DNA from: Magnetospirillum sp. 15-1
Lineage (GTDB): Bacteria > Pseudomonadota > Alphaproteobacteria > Rhodospirillales > Magnetospirillaceae
Direction: 5' to 3'
DNA length: 64,000 nt
Assembly (NCBI RefSeq): GCF_900184795.1
Contig: NZ_FXXN01000028.1
Coordinates: forward strand, 404,632 to 468,631
Under the pieces are notes generated by a model. That model was not told where the DNA came from. It ran no database searches and worked only from the letters and a program-made list of their open reading frames with translations. Below are positions 17,033-25,804 of this stretch, piece after piece (the stretch's first letter is position 1; each line of letters begins with the position of its first letter). Made by a program: the position numbers and the translations under genes.

Positions 17033-17082
17033 GTTGAATCACGGCCGCGCGATTTTGGGAATCCCCGTTATCGACAGGACCT
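17033..17082 (+). mobile_element. Isolated end of an IS5-family element
   Basis: These 50 bases match the right end of the complete element at 31676-32531 (its bases from about 32480 to 32529). Both read GTTGAATCACG, then TTTGGGAATCCCC, then ACAGGACCT, with scattered mismatches. No transposase or opposite end is nearby, so this is a solo scar of an old relative. The rest of the 315-base gap 16936-17250 holds no gene; it contains a candidate operator at 17148 and the ribosome site of the next gene. Confidence 0.6.
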
Positions 17083-17147
17083 GGCCGCCGGTCCGGGCCT
17101 CCAAGACGATGGTGATCATCGGCAGCAACATGAATGGCCGTTCAATT

Positions 17148-17161
17148 GTTGTGTTGACAAC
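17148..17161. promoter_or_regulatory. Candidate operator/-35 region before the CoA-ligase gene
   Basis: GTTGT and ACAAC form a 5-bp inverted repeat separated by four bases, overlapping a TTGACA hexamer at 17154-17159. It lies 90 bases upstream of the benzoate-CoA-ligase-like start. The MarR-type regulator at 20303-20764 at the end of this unit is a natural candidate to bind here, but that link is inference. Confidence 0.25.
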
Positions 17162-17250
17162 TATATTCCTGCCATGCCCAAATGAAGACGCGCGGCGAGA
17201 GATGCGGTCCAACGCATCCGGATCAGAGCCGCAGAAATTCGGGAGGTGAC

Positions 17251-18846
17251 ATGGTTCCTGGGATGTCGGCATCCCTCGTGGATGCAAGCGGCCGCATCAA
17301 TGCTTGCGACCAGATCATCGGCACGTCTCTGCGCCGGGGTTTGGCCGACGAGTCGGCTATTCTGTGCGAGACCTCTTCGGTTTCCTATGGCGAGTTGGAC
17401 CGCCGGACCAGCCGCTTCGCCGACGCGCTGAGACGCGCGGGCGTCGCGCCGGGCGAGCGCATACTGATTGTCTTGAAGGATACCCCGGATTTCATCTCCG
17501 TCTGGCTGGGGACGATCAGGGCCGGTGCCGTATCGGTGGCGGTCAATACCCGGGCGGCAGCCAAGGATCTGGCCTTCATGGCTGCCGACAGCGGTTGCCG
17601 GGTGCTGATGATCGAGGAAGAATTCCTGCCGGTCTGGCGCCAGGCAGAGGCCACGTTTACCGGGACGCCGCCGCTGGTGCTGGTGCGCGGACGCCCCGAC
17701 GGTGCCGGAGCCGTCGGGCTGGACGAGTTTCAGGCCGGCGCCGCCGACACTTTCGCGCCCTACATGGCTGCGCCGGACGAGCCTGCCTTCTGGCTTTACA
17801 CCTCGGGCACCACCGGCACGCCGAAGGGCGCGGTGCACTGCCACAAGGACGTACTGATCGGCGAGCGCCACCTGTGCGAGAGCTTCGGCGTCAAGCCGGG
17901 CGAGCGCATCTTCTCGTCGTCCAAGCTGTTCTTCGCCTTTGCTCTGGGGCATTGCCTGATCGGCGGATTGCGCGCCGGCGCCAGCGTCATCCTCTACGAG
18001 GGTTGGCCCGACGGTGCCGCCATCGCCGAGGTGGTGGAACGCTTCCGTCCCGCCGTCATGTTCAGTGTCCCCACCTTCTATCGCAACCTGCTGCAGAACA
18101 ATCTGGCCGGCCAGGAAGGCTTCCGGGCGGTGCGCCACTACGTCTCGGCCGGCGAGGCCCTGCCGGAGAGCCTGTACCAGCGTTGGCGCGAAGTGACCGG
18201 CGGCCCCATCGTCGAAGGCATCGGCGCCACCGAGACCATCTTCCTAGCGGTAGCCGGCACCCCCGCCCAGCACAAGCCCGGCGCCACCGGCCGGCCCATG
18301 CCCTGGGCCGAGGTGCGGCTGCTTGACGGCGACGACCGTCCCGTCTCCCAGCCCGACACGCCCGGCGTGCTGTGGGTGAAGATGGATTCGCTCTGCCAGG
18401 GCTATTGGAGGCAGCCGGACAAGACCGCCGATTCGTTCCGCGACGGCTGGTACCGTACCGGCGACGTCTTCACCATTGACGCCGACGGCTGGTGGACCCA
18501 CCAGGGCCGCAACGACGATTTGCTGAAGATCTCGGGCCAGTGGGTCAGTCCCACCGAGATCGAGGAATGCGCCGTCACGGTCCCCGGCGTGACCGAAGCG
18601 GTGGTGGTGGGCGCCCCGAATGCGGAAGGACTGATCCGCCTCGCCATGTTCGTGGTCGCCGAAGACGGCGGCAGCGAGGTACTGGAAACGGCGCTCCGCG
18701 ACAAGCTGCTTGGCACCCTTTCCGTCTACAAATGCCCGCGCACCATCTTGTTCGTAGAGCAGCTGCCCTGCACCGCCACCGGCAAGATCCAGCGTTTCCG
18801 CCTGCGCCAGATGGCGACGGAGGCCATGACCGCAAACAACAAATAA
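17251..18846 (+). CDS. Benzoate-CoA ligase-family enzyme (ANL superfamily)
   Basis: A 531-residue AMP-forming ligase that would convert an aromatic acid plus CoA and ATP to the aryl-CoA. The P-loop YTSGTTGTPKGAVHCHKD, the SSSKLFFAFALGHCL region typical of benzoate/4-hydroxybenzoate ligases, YRTGD, and the catalytic lysine in TATGKIQRFRLR are all present. ATG 17251 is chosen over an in-frame ATG at 17182 because GGGAGG lies just before it. An aromatic-acid transporter follows 51 bases later. Substrate could be benzoate or a substituted benzoate; methoxylated acids are attractive given the adjacent methyl-transfer operon. Confidence 0.82.
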   Translation: MVPGMSASLVDASGRINACDQIIGTSLRRGLADESAILCETSSVSYGELDRRTSRFADALRRAGVAPGERILIVLKDTPDFISVWLGTIRAGAVSVAVNTRAAAKDLAFMAADSGCRVLMIEEEFLPVWRQAEATFTGTPPLVLVRGRPDGAGAVGLDEFQAGAADTFAPYMAAPDEPAFWLYTSGTTGTPKGAVHCHKDVLIGERHLCESFGVKPGERIFSSSKLFFAFALGHCLIGGLRAGASVILYEGWPDGAAIAEVVERFRPAVMFSVPTFYRNLLQNNLAGQEGFRAVRHYVSAGEALPESLYQRWREVTGGPIVEGIGATETIFLAVAGTPAQHKPGATGRPMPWAEVRLLDGDDRPVSQPDTPGVLWVKMDSLCQGYWRQPDKTADSFRDGWYRTGDVFTIDADGWWTHQGRNDDLLKISGQWVSPTEIEECAVTVPGVTEAVVVGAPNAEGLIRLAMFVVAEDGGSEVLETALRDKLLGTLSVYKCPRTILFVEQLPCTATGKIQRFRLRQMATEAMTANNK

Positions 18847-18897
18847 TAATCACCGGGAGAGACAAAGCCGCCAAAATCAAAATAGGAAGGAGACTTC

Positions 18898-20292
18898 ATG
18901 TCCGGCGGCAAGACCATCAACGTCCAGACGTTTCTCAATGAAACGCGATTTTCGGCCTATCAGTGGATTACGTTCGCGCTCTGCTTCTTCGTCGTCCTGC
19001 TGGACGGCTTCGACACGGCCGCCATCGGCTATATCGCGCCGTCACTGCTGAAGGAATGGGGGATCTCCAAGCCGGCGCTGGGGCCGGTGCTCTCGGCCGC
19101 GCTGTTCGGCCTGGCCGCCGGCGCGCTGGCGGCGGGGCCGCTGGCCGACCGCCTCGGCCGCAAGCTGGTGCTGACCGGCTCGACGCTGGTGTTCGCGCTG
19201 GCCTGCGCGGGCTCGTCCTTTGCCGGCAGCCTCGAGCAGCTCACCGCGCTGCGCTTCGTCACCGGCATCGGCCTGGGGGCCGCCATGCCCAACGCCATCA
19301 CCCTGATGAGCGAGTACAGCCCGGACAAGCGCCGCTCCCTGCTGACCAACGCCATGTTTTCCGGTTTTCCCCTGGGTGCGGCCTTCGGCGGCTTCCTGGC
19401 GGCCTGGATGATCCCGCAGTGGGGATGGCGATCGGTTCTGCTGCTGGGCGGCATCGCCCCCCTGGTGCTGGTCGGGATGATGATCGCGTTCCTGCCCGAA
19501 TCCGTGCGCTATATGGTGGCGCGGCGGATGCCGGCCGAGCGTATCCGCGCCGTGCTCCGGCGCATCTCTGCGGCGGTGGACCAGACGAGCGACTTCGTCA
19601 TGACCGAGACGGCGGCGGCCGGAGCGAAGGCACGCGGCGGGCTGCTCCTGGTGCTGTCACGCGGCTACCTTGTCGGCTCGGTCATGATGTGGCTGGCCTA
19701 TTTCATGGGGCTGGTCATCTTCTACGCCGTGATCAACTGGATGCCGCTGCTGATGAAGGATGCCGGCCTGTCGCCCCAGGACGCCACCTTGATCTCGGCC
19801 CTGTTCCCCCTGGGCGGCGTGGGAGCCATCTTCTTCGGCTGGCTGATGGACCGGACCAACGGCAACCGGGTCATCGCGGTGGGCTATCTGCTGACCGCCG
19901 CCGCCATCTACGGGGTCGGCCAGGCCGTGGGCAATGTCGGCCTGCTGATGGTGCTGGTGCTGGTCGGCGGCTCGCTGCTCAACACCTCGCAGGTCTCGAT
20001 GCCGGCCTTGGGCGCCGGCTTCTACCCCACCCAATGCCGTGCCACCGGCGTGGCGTGGATGCTGGGCATCGGCCGCTTCGGCGGTATCGCCGGCTCCATG
20101 CTGGTGGCGGAACTCGCCCGCCGCGAGCTGGGGCTCGGCACCATCTTCACCGTGGTGGCGGTGCCCGGGATCATCGCCGCCGCCGCCCTGCTGATCAAGC
20201 AGTTGGCGCATCCGGAAACACGGGCCGAGCATCAGGAGAGCGTGGCCGAGGCCCACGGCCATACCGAGGAGGTCCGTCTCGGCGGCCATTGA
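18898..20292 (+). CDS. MFS aromatic-acid:H+ symporter (AAHS type)
   Basis: A 464-residue inner-membrane transporter with about 12 hydrophobic segments. FFVVLLDGFDTAAIGYIAPS is the PcaK/BenK-type first helix with its conserved aspartate, and PLADRLGRKLVLTG is the MFS loop 2-3 motif, with a second DRTNGNRV-like loop in the second half. It would import benzoate-like acids for the ligase upstream. AGGAAGGAG-like bases precede the ATG. The C-terminus is histidine-rich (HGHTEEVRLGGH). It is convergent with the MarR gene 11 bases away. Confidence 0.85.
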   Translation: MSGGKTINVQTFLNETRFSAYQWITFALCFFVVLLDGFDTAAIGYIAPSLLKEWGISKPALGPVLSAALFGLAAGALAAGPLADRLGRKLVLTGSTLVFALACAGSSFAGSLEQLTALRFVTGIGLGAAMPNAITLMSEYSPDKRRSLLTNAMFSGFPLGAAFGGFLAAWMIPQWGWRSVLLLGGIAPLVLVGMMIAFLPESVRYMVARRMPAERIRAVLRRISAAVDQTSDFVMTETAAAGAKARGGLLLVLSRGYLVGSVMMWLAYFMGLVIFYAVINWMPLLMKDAGLSPQDATLISALFPLGGVGAIFFGWLMDRTNGNRVIAVGYLLTAAAIYGVGQAVGNVGLLMVLVLVGGSLLNTSQVSMPALGAGFYPTQCRATGVAWMLGIGRFGGIAGSMLVAELARRELGLGTIFTVVAVPGIIAAAALLIKQLAHPETRAEHQESVAEAHGHTEEVRLGGH

Positions 20293-20302
20293 CCGCCTGC
20301 CG

Positions 20303-20764
20303 TCAGCCCGGGTCGTCGTCGTCCAGCATGGCGTCGGCCCGGCGCTGGACCAACTCCAGGCAACGCAGGAAGCTCTCCGCCTCCTCGGGGCTCAACACCG
20401 ACAGCAACGCCTCGTTGCGCTGGCGCGACAGCGGCGCGATCCGGGCCACCAGATCGCGCCCCGCATCGGTCAGACTGAGCAGCTGGCTCCGGTTATCCTT
20501 GTCGTTCGGCACACGCAGCAACAGGCCGCGTTCTTCCAGCCGGGCGACCGAACGGCTGATCCAGCCCTTGTCGATATGCGAGCGCCGGCTGATGTTCTGG
20601 GCGGTGGTCGGCTCGTGCTGGGCCAGGATGGCGAGCGTTCGCCAGGCGGTGAGGCTGAGGTCCCAGCGGCGGCCGTAAACTTGGTTGGCCGCGCGCTCCA
20701 GGGTGTCGGCGATACTCGACAATCTGAAGGTCAGCAGGGCTTCAAGATGGAGGGGTTCGGGCAT
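20303..20764 (-). CDS. MarR-family transcriptional regulator
   Basis: A 153-residue winged-helix protein. LTAWRTLAILAQHEPTTAQ leads into the recognition helix (DKGWISRSVARLEERG) and the wing with the conserved DKDNRSQLLSLTDAG. Members usually repress and release DNA on binding aromatic acids or their CoA esters. I use ATG 20764; a GTG immediately upstream is the alternative. It is convergent with the transporter and lies between the aromatic import genes and the corrinoid operon, so either could be its target. Confidence 0.85.
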   Translation of the reverse strand: MPEPLHLEALLTFRLSSIADTLERAANQVYGRRWDLSLTAWRTLAILAQHEPTTAQNISRRSHIDKGWISRSVARLEERGLLLRVPNDKDNRSQLLSLTDAGRDLVARIAPLSRQRNEALLSVLSPEEAESFLRCLELVQRRADAMLDDDDPG

Positions 20765-20910
20765 CACCGGCGGGGCATCAATGAAAGAACTCGGAAAGCC
20801 CGTGCGGGGCTGTGCCGCGGAAAATGGCGGAGCGTGCTAGCCTTGAGCCATCCGTGTCGCCTCGTCAACTCCCTTGATTGCAACGGCCCCGCCCCGGAGA
20901 GCATGGGATG

Positions 20911-20939
20911 ATCGGCGGCGGGTTGTTCCCGCCGCCGAT
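20911..20939 (-). terminator. Hairpin at the end of the corrinoid operon
   Basis: ATCGGCGGCGGG and its exact complement CCCGCCGCCGAT form a perfect 12-bp stem with a 5-base loop, starting five bases after the stop of the binding-protein gene. There is no following T run, so it may act as an RNA-stabilising or Rho-assisted 3-prime end rather than a classic factor-independent terminator. Confidence 0.5.
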
Positions 20940-20943
20940 GGGA

Positions 20944-22113
20944 TTACTTCAGATATTTGTGGTCGCTCAGTTCCCAGTCGCCGTTCTTCACCTCGATCAT
21001 GTGATAGGCGTCGTCGCCCAGGCCCAGGTGATCGGCGGGCGACATGTTGACCACGCCCGCCGTACCGATGAAGCCTCTGGTCCTCTCGATCTCGTCGCGG
21101 ACCTTGGCCTTGTCGGTACCGCCGGCCCGCTTCATGGCCTCGATGGCGATCATCAGGGCGTCCCAGCCGTGACCGGCCAGGGTGCTGACGTCCTGGGGCT
21201 TGTTGCGTTCCTCGAACATGCGCTTGAAGGTGACCACCACCGGCCGCTGCGGGTTGTCGGCCGGCAGTTGCTCGGCGACGATCAGTGCCCCGGCCGCCAG
21301 CCGCATGCCGTCGGCGGCGGTTCCTACCAGGCGCAGGAATTCCCGCGACGCCACGCCGGGCGACTGGTAGGTGGGCAGGTTGAAGCCGATCTGGCGGATA
21401 TTCTTGGTCGCCACCGCCGGGCCGTTGCCCGATCCGAAGATGAACAGAGCCTGTACGCCCGGCGTGGCCCGGATCTTGGTGAGCTGCGGGGTGACGTCCG
21501 GGTCCTTGGGCGAGTAGACCTCGTCGGCGACGACCTCGACGCCATGCCGGGAAGCCAGGGCGACGGTATGGTCATGGCCTGATTTTCCGAAACCGACGTT
21601 CTCGGACAGGATCGCCAGCTTGGTCAGGCCCCGTGCCTTGAGTTCGGCCAGGACCCTGTCGGCCGCCATGCGGTCGGTGGGCGGCACCTTGAACACCCAT
21701 TTGCGCACCGGATCGACGATGCCGACGCCGCCGCCCATGGAGATGTAGGGCATCTCGGCCCGCTCTATCAGATTGAGGACCGCCATGCTGGTCGGCGTGC
21801 CCGACCCGCCCAGAATGATGTCCACCTTGTCGTTGTCGATCAGCCGCTTGACGAAGGTGGTGGCCTTTTCCGGCTCGGATCCGTCGTCGTAGAGGATCAT
21901 CTGGATATTGCGGCCCATGATCCCGCCCTCGGCGTTGATCTTGTCCACCAGCATGTCCAGGGTTCGCTTCTCCGGGTCGCCCATCAGGGACATCACCCCG
22001 GTCACCGACAGGAATACGCCGATCTTGATGTCGTCGGCGGCCCGCGCCGGCTGGTGGCCCGCCAGGGCCAGGATCAGCGCCAGCACAATGGCGGTCAGTC
22101 GTGTCCGTCTCAT
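20944..22113 (-). CDS. ABC transporter periplasmic ligand-binding protein (Leu/Ile/Val type)
   Basis: A 389-residue periplasmic binding protein with a signal peptide (cleavage after ARA near residue 25), then IKIGVFLSVTGVMSLMG, the standard opening of type I binding proteins of branched-chain and aromatic-acid ABC systems. GGSGTPTSMAVL and FIFGSGNGPAVATK match family ligand loops. It is the last gene of the corrinoid operon and overlaps the amidohydrolase by four bases. No matching permease or ATPase genes are in this window, so its transporter partners are elsewhere or it acts as a sensor. Confidence 0.8.
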   Translation of the reverse strand: MRRTRLTAIVLALILALAGHQPARAADDIKIGVFLSVTGVMSLMGDPEKRTLDMLVDKINAEGGIMGRNIQMILYDDGSEPEKATTFVKRLIDNDKVDIILGGSGTPTSMAVLNLIERAEMPYISMGGGVGIVDPVRKWVFKVPPTDRMAADRVLAELKARGLTKLAILSENVGFGKSGHDHTVALASRHGVEVVADEVYSPKDPDVTPQLTKIRATPGVQALFIFGSGNGPAVATKNIRQIGFNLPTYQSPGVASREFLRLVGTAADGMRLAAGALIVAEQLPADNPQRPVVVTFKRMFEERNKPQDVSTLAGHGWDALMIAIEAMKRAGGTDKAKVRDEIERTRGFIGTAGVVNMSPADHLGLGDDAYHMIEVKNGDWELSDHKYLK

Positions 22114-23345
22114 GTTTCCTCCCCCTTCGTGGTCGGCTGATTTTTCGCGCCTCGTTTCACACCCACTCCATCCAGGCCGTCCCTGGAATCCTCATGCCGC
22201 CAGTGGCGGACCCGGCCGAGCGCTGCGGCCTCGTCCATGGGCGAGACCGGCAGCAGCACCAGGTCGGCGGGGGCGCCTGGGCGGATTTCGCCACCGTCCA
22301 GCCCCCAGCGTCGGCGCGGCAGGCTGGTGGCGCCCCGCAGCAGCGTTTCCATGGGAGCGCCGGCCGCCGCCATCAGCAGGATCTCGTCGATCAGGCCGCC
22401 GCCGTGGGGAACGCCCTGGCCTCCGGCATCGGACCCGGCGTAAAGGGGCACGCCCAGTTGCGCGGCCCGGGCGATGGAGTCGGCGTGACGGGCCAGGATG
22501 CCGTCCAGACAGGCCAGGATGTCGGGACCGAAGCCGCTGACGGCCGGGTCCAGGCGGCGCTGCGCCGCCACCGGGGCCAGGGTCGGGGTCCAGGCGACGC
22601 CGTCGCCGGCCATGGCGCGCAGCGATTCCTCGTCCATCAGGTAGCCGTGCTCGATGGAATCAAAGCCGGCGGCGATGGCCACCCTCAGTCCTTCCGGCCC
22701 GTTGCAGTGGGCGAAGGCGGGGCGGCCGCGCCGGCGGGCGGCGCCGACGACGGCGCGGGCGGCGGCCTCGTCGAACTGCGGTTGGCCCTTGACCTGCCCC
22801 GACGCGAAGTCGATCACTCCGGTCAGCAGGACCTTGATGTCATCCACATGGTCGCACAATTCGTCGACGATGGCGGCGATGTCGCCGTCATGGGCCACCG
22901 CCCGGCCGAGGAAGGAGCCATAGCGTCCGGGCCGGTGCAGCGCCGGCCCCGGCGAGCGTAGGGCCACCGGATGGCGGGCGGCGGCCAGCTCCTCGCGGAT
23001 GGCGTGGTTGACGCCGCGCGGGTCGCCGGCGTCGCGCAGGACGGTGATGCCGGCCTGCCACGCCCGCTCGGCGTTGGCCCGCGCCACGTCGAGGACGGCA
23101 TCGTCGTCGGCCGCCATGGCCGCCTTGCGGCGCACGGCGTCCAATTCGCCGCCGTCCAGGAAGACGTGGACATGGGCATCCACCAGGCTGGGCATGGCGA
23201 AGGCGGCATCGACCGCGCCTTCGGCTCGCTCGATGCCCAGGATGGCGGCGCCGTCGTGGATGATCGCCCAGGGGCCGCCGCCGACGATCCGCTCGCCGTC
23301 GAAATAGGCTCGAACGGTCAGGCGCCGGTGCGGTCCGGCGGTCAT
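22110..23345 (-). CDS. Metal-dependent amidohydrolase (imidazolonepropionase-like)
   Basis: A 411-residue TIM-barrel hydrolase. Metal ligands are visible as the HVH of VDAHVHVF, the lysine region DDIKVLLTG, AHCNG, IEHGYLM and AGSDAGG. The family hydrolyses C-N or C-O bonds in cyclic amides, lactones and related compounds. It is coupled at both ends by 4-base overlaps (ATGA), so it is part of the corrinoid operon. A role in processing the methylated substrate or its product is inference. Confidence 0.78.
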   Translation of the reverse strand: MTAGPHRRLTVRAYFDGERIVGGGPWAIIHDGAAILGIERAEGAVDAAFAMPSLVDAHVHVFLDGGELDAVRRKAAMAADDDAVLDVARANAERAWQAGITVLRDAGDPRGVNHAIREELAAARHPVALRSPGPALHRPGRYGSFLGRAVAHDGDIAAIVDELCDHVDDIKVLLTGVIDFASGQVKGQPQFDEAAARAVVGAARRRGRPAFAHCNGPEGLRVAIAAGFDSIEHGYLMDEESLRAMAGDGVAWTPTLAPVAAQRRLDPAVSGFGPDILACLDGILARHADSIARAAQLGVPLYAGSDAGGQGVPHGGGLIDEILLMAAAGAPMETLLRGATSLPRRRWGLDGGEIRPGAPADLVLLPVSPMDEAAALGRVRHWRHEDSRDGLDGVGVKRGAKNQPTTKGEET

Positions 23346-24214
23346 GCCCGGTAGAGCCTTCTGACCTGGCGCAGCGCGTCCAGGCCGGAACGCTCAAGGA
23401 CGTCGCGGAACACCCCCATCACATAGTCGTCGTCGGGCAGGAAGCGGTAATCCTTCCACGGCGTGCCCAGGATGGTATCGAAGCCCAGCGGCGTGGCCAG
23501 GGTCAGGAAGGCGCATTCCAGCGCATGCTTCAGGTCGGCGCCGTTGGCCGCCTTGGCCGGCAGTTGCTGGCCGATGTTGGACAGGCCGCCGGTGATGTGC
23601 ACCCCCTTTAGGTCCGGATCGCTGCCGATCACCCGGATGGCGTCGAGCGCCATGCGGGTCAGCCCTTCGCTGTCGGCGGCCATGGCGCTGATGGAGACGT
23701 CGATGACGATGTCCTCGTGGGGAATACTGGCGCGGTCGGTGTGTTCCACTATCCGCCGGGCGACGGCCACCACCTCGTCGGCCTTGGTGTTGCGTCGTCC
23801 GGCGCCGTCCTCCAGCCGTTCCGAGGCCATGACGATGATCCTGCAGGGGCGGATGGCGAGAAGCTCCAGCATGCCGAGATGGGTTTCGGCGATGGAGTTG
23901 ATCATCGGCTTGGCGCCGCCGGCCCGGTCGGCGTCATAGGTGGAGAGATAGACGGTCTGCAGCGTCATCGATGCCGAATCGAACGACAGGGGCACGGAGA
24001 CCGCCTCCTGGATGCCCTCGACCACCGCCCGGGCGAAGCCGTGGTCCTTTTCCCCCGCCATTCCGGTGTTGACGTTGAGGTAGCGGGCGCCCGCCTCGGC
24101 CTGCTTCACGGCCAGGGCCTGAATGCCGGCGATATCCTTGGTTTCGAACAGGGCTCGCGTGCTCTTGAAGCCCGGATTGATCCGTTCGCCGATGATGGTC
24201 CACTGCTTGCTCAC
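23342..24214 (-). CDS. Pterin-binding (methyl-H4folate:corrinoid) methyltransferase
   Basis: A 290-residue TIM-barrel protein of the AcsE/MetH pterin-binding family. IIGERINPG is the characteristic opening, followed by ARYLNVNTG, PLSFDSASM and INSIAET segments that bind tetrahydrofolate. It would move the methyl group from the corrinoid protein to tetrahydrofolate (MT2 step). The start is GTG with GGGGAGG upstream. Located between the reactivase and amidohydrolase genes. Confidence 0.85.
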   Translation of the reverse strand: MSKQWTIIGERINPGFKSTRALFETKDIAGIQALAVKQAEAGARYLNVNTGMAGEKDHGFARAVVEGIQEAVSVPLSFDSASMTLQTVYLSTYDADRAGGAKPMINSIAETHLGMLELLAIRPCRIIVMASERLEDGAGRRNTKADEVVAVARRIVEHTDRASIPHEDIVIDVSISAMAADSEGLTRMALDAIRVIGSDPDLKGVHITGGLSNIGQQLPAKAANGADLKHALECAFLTLATPLGFDTILGTPWKDYRFLPDDDYVMGVFRDVLERSGLDALRQVRRLYRA

Positions 24215-24226
24215 ACCGTCCTCCCC

Positions 24227-25804
24227 TCACATGGCCATGGCCTGGATGAAGCGTTTTTGGAAATCGGGCCGCGACGCCAGTTCCAGATAGCGGGCCCGGC
24301 GGGCCAGTTCGCACGCCCGGCGCCGTTCCCGGTGGCAGGCCAGCATGCGTCTGGCTCCGGCCCCGGCGGCGTTGCCCACCTGGGACAGCCGCCCGGCCGG
24401 CAGGACGGGCAGCATGCCGATGGTGGTGGCGTCGTTCAGGTCGATGTACTTGCCGAAGGCCCCGGCGACGATCAGGTGGTCCAGGTTGCCGGCCACCAGG
24501 CCCGCGCTGTCCAGCAGCAGGTCCAGCCCGGCGCGGATCGACGCCTTGGCCAGTTGCACGTTGCGGATGTCGGCCTGGGTGAACAGCACCGGCAGGCCAC
24601 CGGTCTCCTCCTCCGACGCCAGCACCACGGCGCGGGTTTCGCCCCGCTCGCGGATGGCGGGATGGCCGAGGCCCAGCCGCCCCTTGCCATCCACCAGACC
24701 GCCGCGGCACAGTTCGGCCAACAGTGACAGCACCCCCGACCCGCACAGCCCCACGGGGGCTTCGCCGCCGATGGTGGTGAGGATCAGGCCGTCGCCGGTG
24801 ACCCTGGTCCGTTCCACGGCACCGGCCGCCGCCCGCATGCCGCAACTGAGCATGCCGCCCTCGAAGGCGGGGCCGGACGGGCAGGAGGCGCTGGCCAGCC
24901 GATGGCCGTCGAACAGCGAAATCTCGGTATTGGTGCCGATGTCCAGCAACGCCCAGCGTCCCGGCGGCGGAGCCTGAAGCACTTCCAGCAGGGCGGCTAC
25001 ATGGTCGCTGCCGACGAAGCCGGCGATGTTGGAGCCCACATGGAGGCGGGCATCGGATGCCACCCCGATTCCCACCGAGGCCGCCGGCAGGTCCTGGGCC
25101 TCGGCCACCGCCGGCTGGTAGGGAACCTTCACCAGGGTGTCCACCGGCAGACCCAGCAGCAGGTGGCTCATCACCGAGTTGCCGACCACGGCCACCTGGC
25201 CGATATCCTCCGGCCGGCCGCCGGAGAGCGCGCCGGCCAGCTCGGTGATCGCCCCGGCGGCCAGGCGCTGCAGCTCGGCCGGGGCGCCGGGAACCCGCAA
25301 GGCCCGGCCGCCGCGACTGATGACGTCGGCACCGAAGATACCTTGCGGGTTCTCGGCCGCGCCGGTCGCCACCACGCGGCCGGTGGCCAGATCGATCAGG
25401 GCGGCGGCCAGATTGGTGGTGCCCAGGTCGACGGCCAGCCCCAGGCCGGATTCGGCCACCGGCTCGGCCATGGGAATGTGACCGGCGCCGTCCTCCTGGC
25501 CACGGGCGATGGCGGCGGCGGCGCTGCGGGGCGGCACGTGCACGCGGGCATCGCCGACCACCCTGGACTGGCAGGCCCGGCGCCACCCGCCCGACAGTTC
25601 GCCGTCCGAGAACACCTCGAGATCCGAGGCCGTCGGCTCGTCCACCCGTCCCTCGATCCGGACGCCGCAGGCCCGGCAGCGCCCCCGGCCGCCGCAGGCG
25701 GCGCCGATGCGCACCCCGGCGCGGCGGGCCGCTTCCAGCAGCGTCTCGCCGGCCAGGGCGGCCGTCGCGATGCCCGAAGGCTCGAAGGCCAGCCGGATGT
25801 TCAT
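24227..25804 (-). CDS. RACo/RamA-like corrinoid-protein reactivase with 2Fe-2S domain
   Basis: A 525-residue protein. The N-terminal ferredoxin domain has the cluster pattern Cys37, Cys43, Cys46 and Cys78 (CGGRGRCRAC, then RRACQ). It is followed by an ASKHA-type ATPase domain: AVDLGTTNLAAAL, ALLDIGTNTEI and VAGAFGKYIDLNDA. Homologues use ATP to reduce inactive Co(II) corrinoid back to Co(I). ATG 25804 overlaps the upstream stop (ATGA), better than GTG 25810. Its presence is strong evidence that the operon runs a true corrinoid methyl-transfer cycle. Confidence 0.9.
   Translation of the reverse strand: MNIRLAFEPSGIATAALAGETLLEAARRAGVRIGAACGGRGRCRACGVRIEGRVDEPTASDLEVFSDGELSGGWRRACQSRVVGDARVHVPPRSAAAAIARGQEDGAGHIPMAEPVAESGLGLAVDLGTTNLAAALIDLATGRVVATGAAENPQGIFGADVISRGGRALRVPGAPAELQRLAAGAITELAGALSGGRPEDIGQVAVVGNSVMSHLLLGLPVDTLVKVPYQPAVAEAQDLPAASVGIGVASDARLHVGSNIAGFVGSDHVAALLEVLQAPPPGRWALLDIGTNTEISLFDGHRLASASCPSGPAFEGGMLSCGMRAAAGAVERTRVTGDGLILTTIGGEAPVGLCGSGVLSLLAELCRGGLVDGKGRLGLGHPAIRERGETRAVVLASEEETGGLPVLFTQADIRNVQLAKASIRAGLDLLLDSAGLVAGNLDHLIVAGAFGKYIDLNDATTIGMLPVLPAGRLSQVGNAAGAGARRMLACHRERRRACELARRARYLELASRPDFQKRFIQAMAM

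Noticed and set aside
14606-17250. A CRISPR array near the cas9 fragment
   Set aside because: I looked for regularly spaced repeats of 24-40 bases on both sides of the fragment and saw none; only hairpins and IS ends repeat here.
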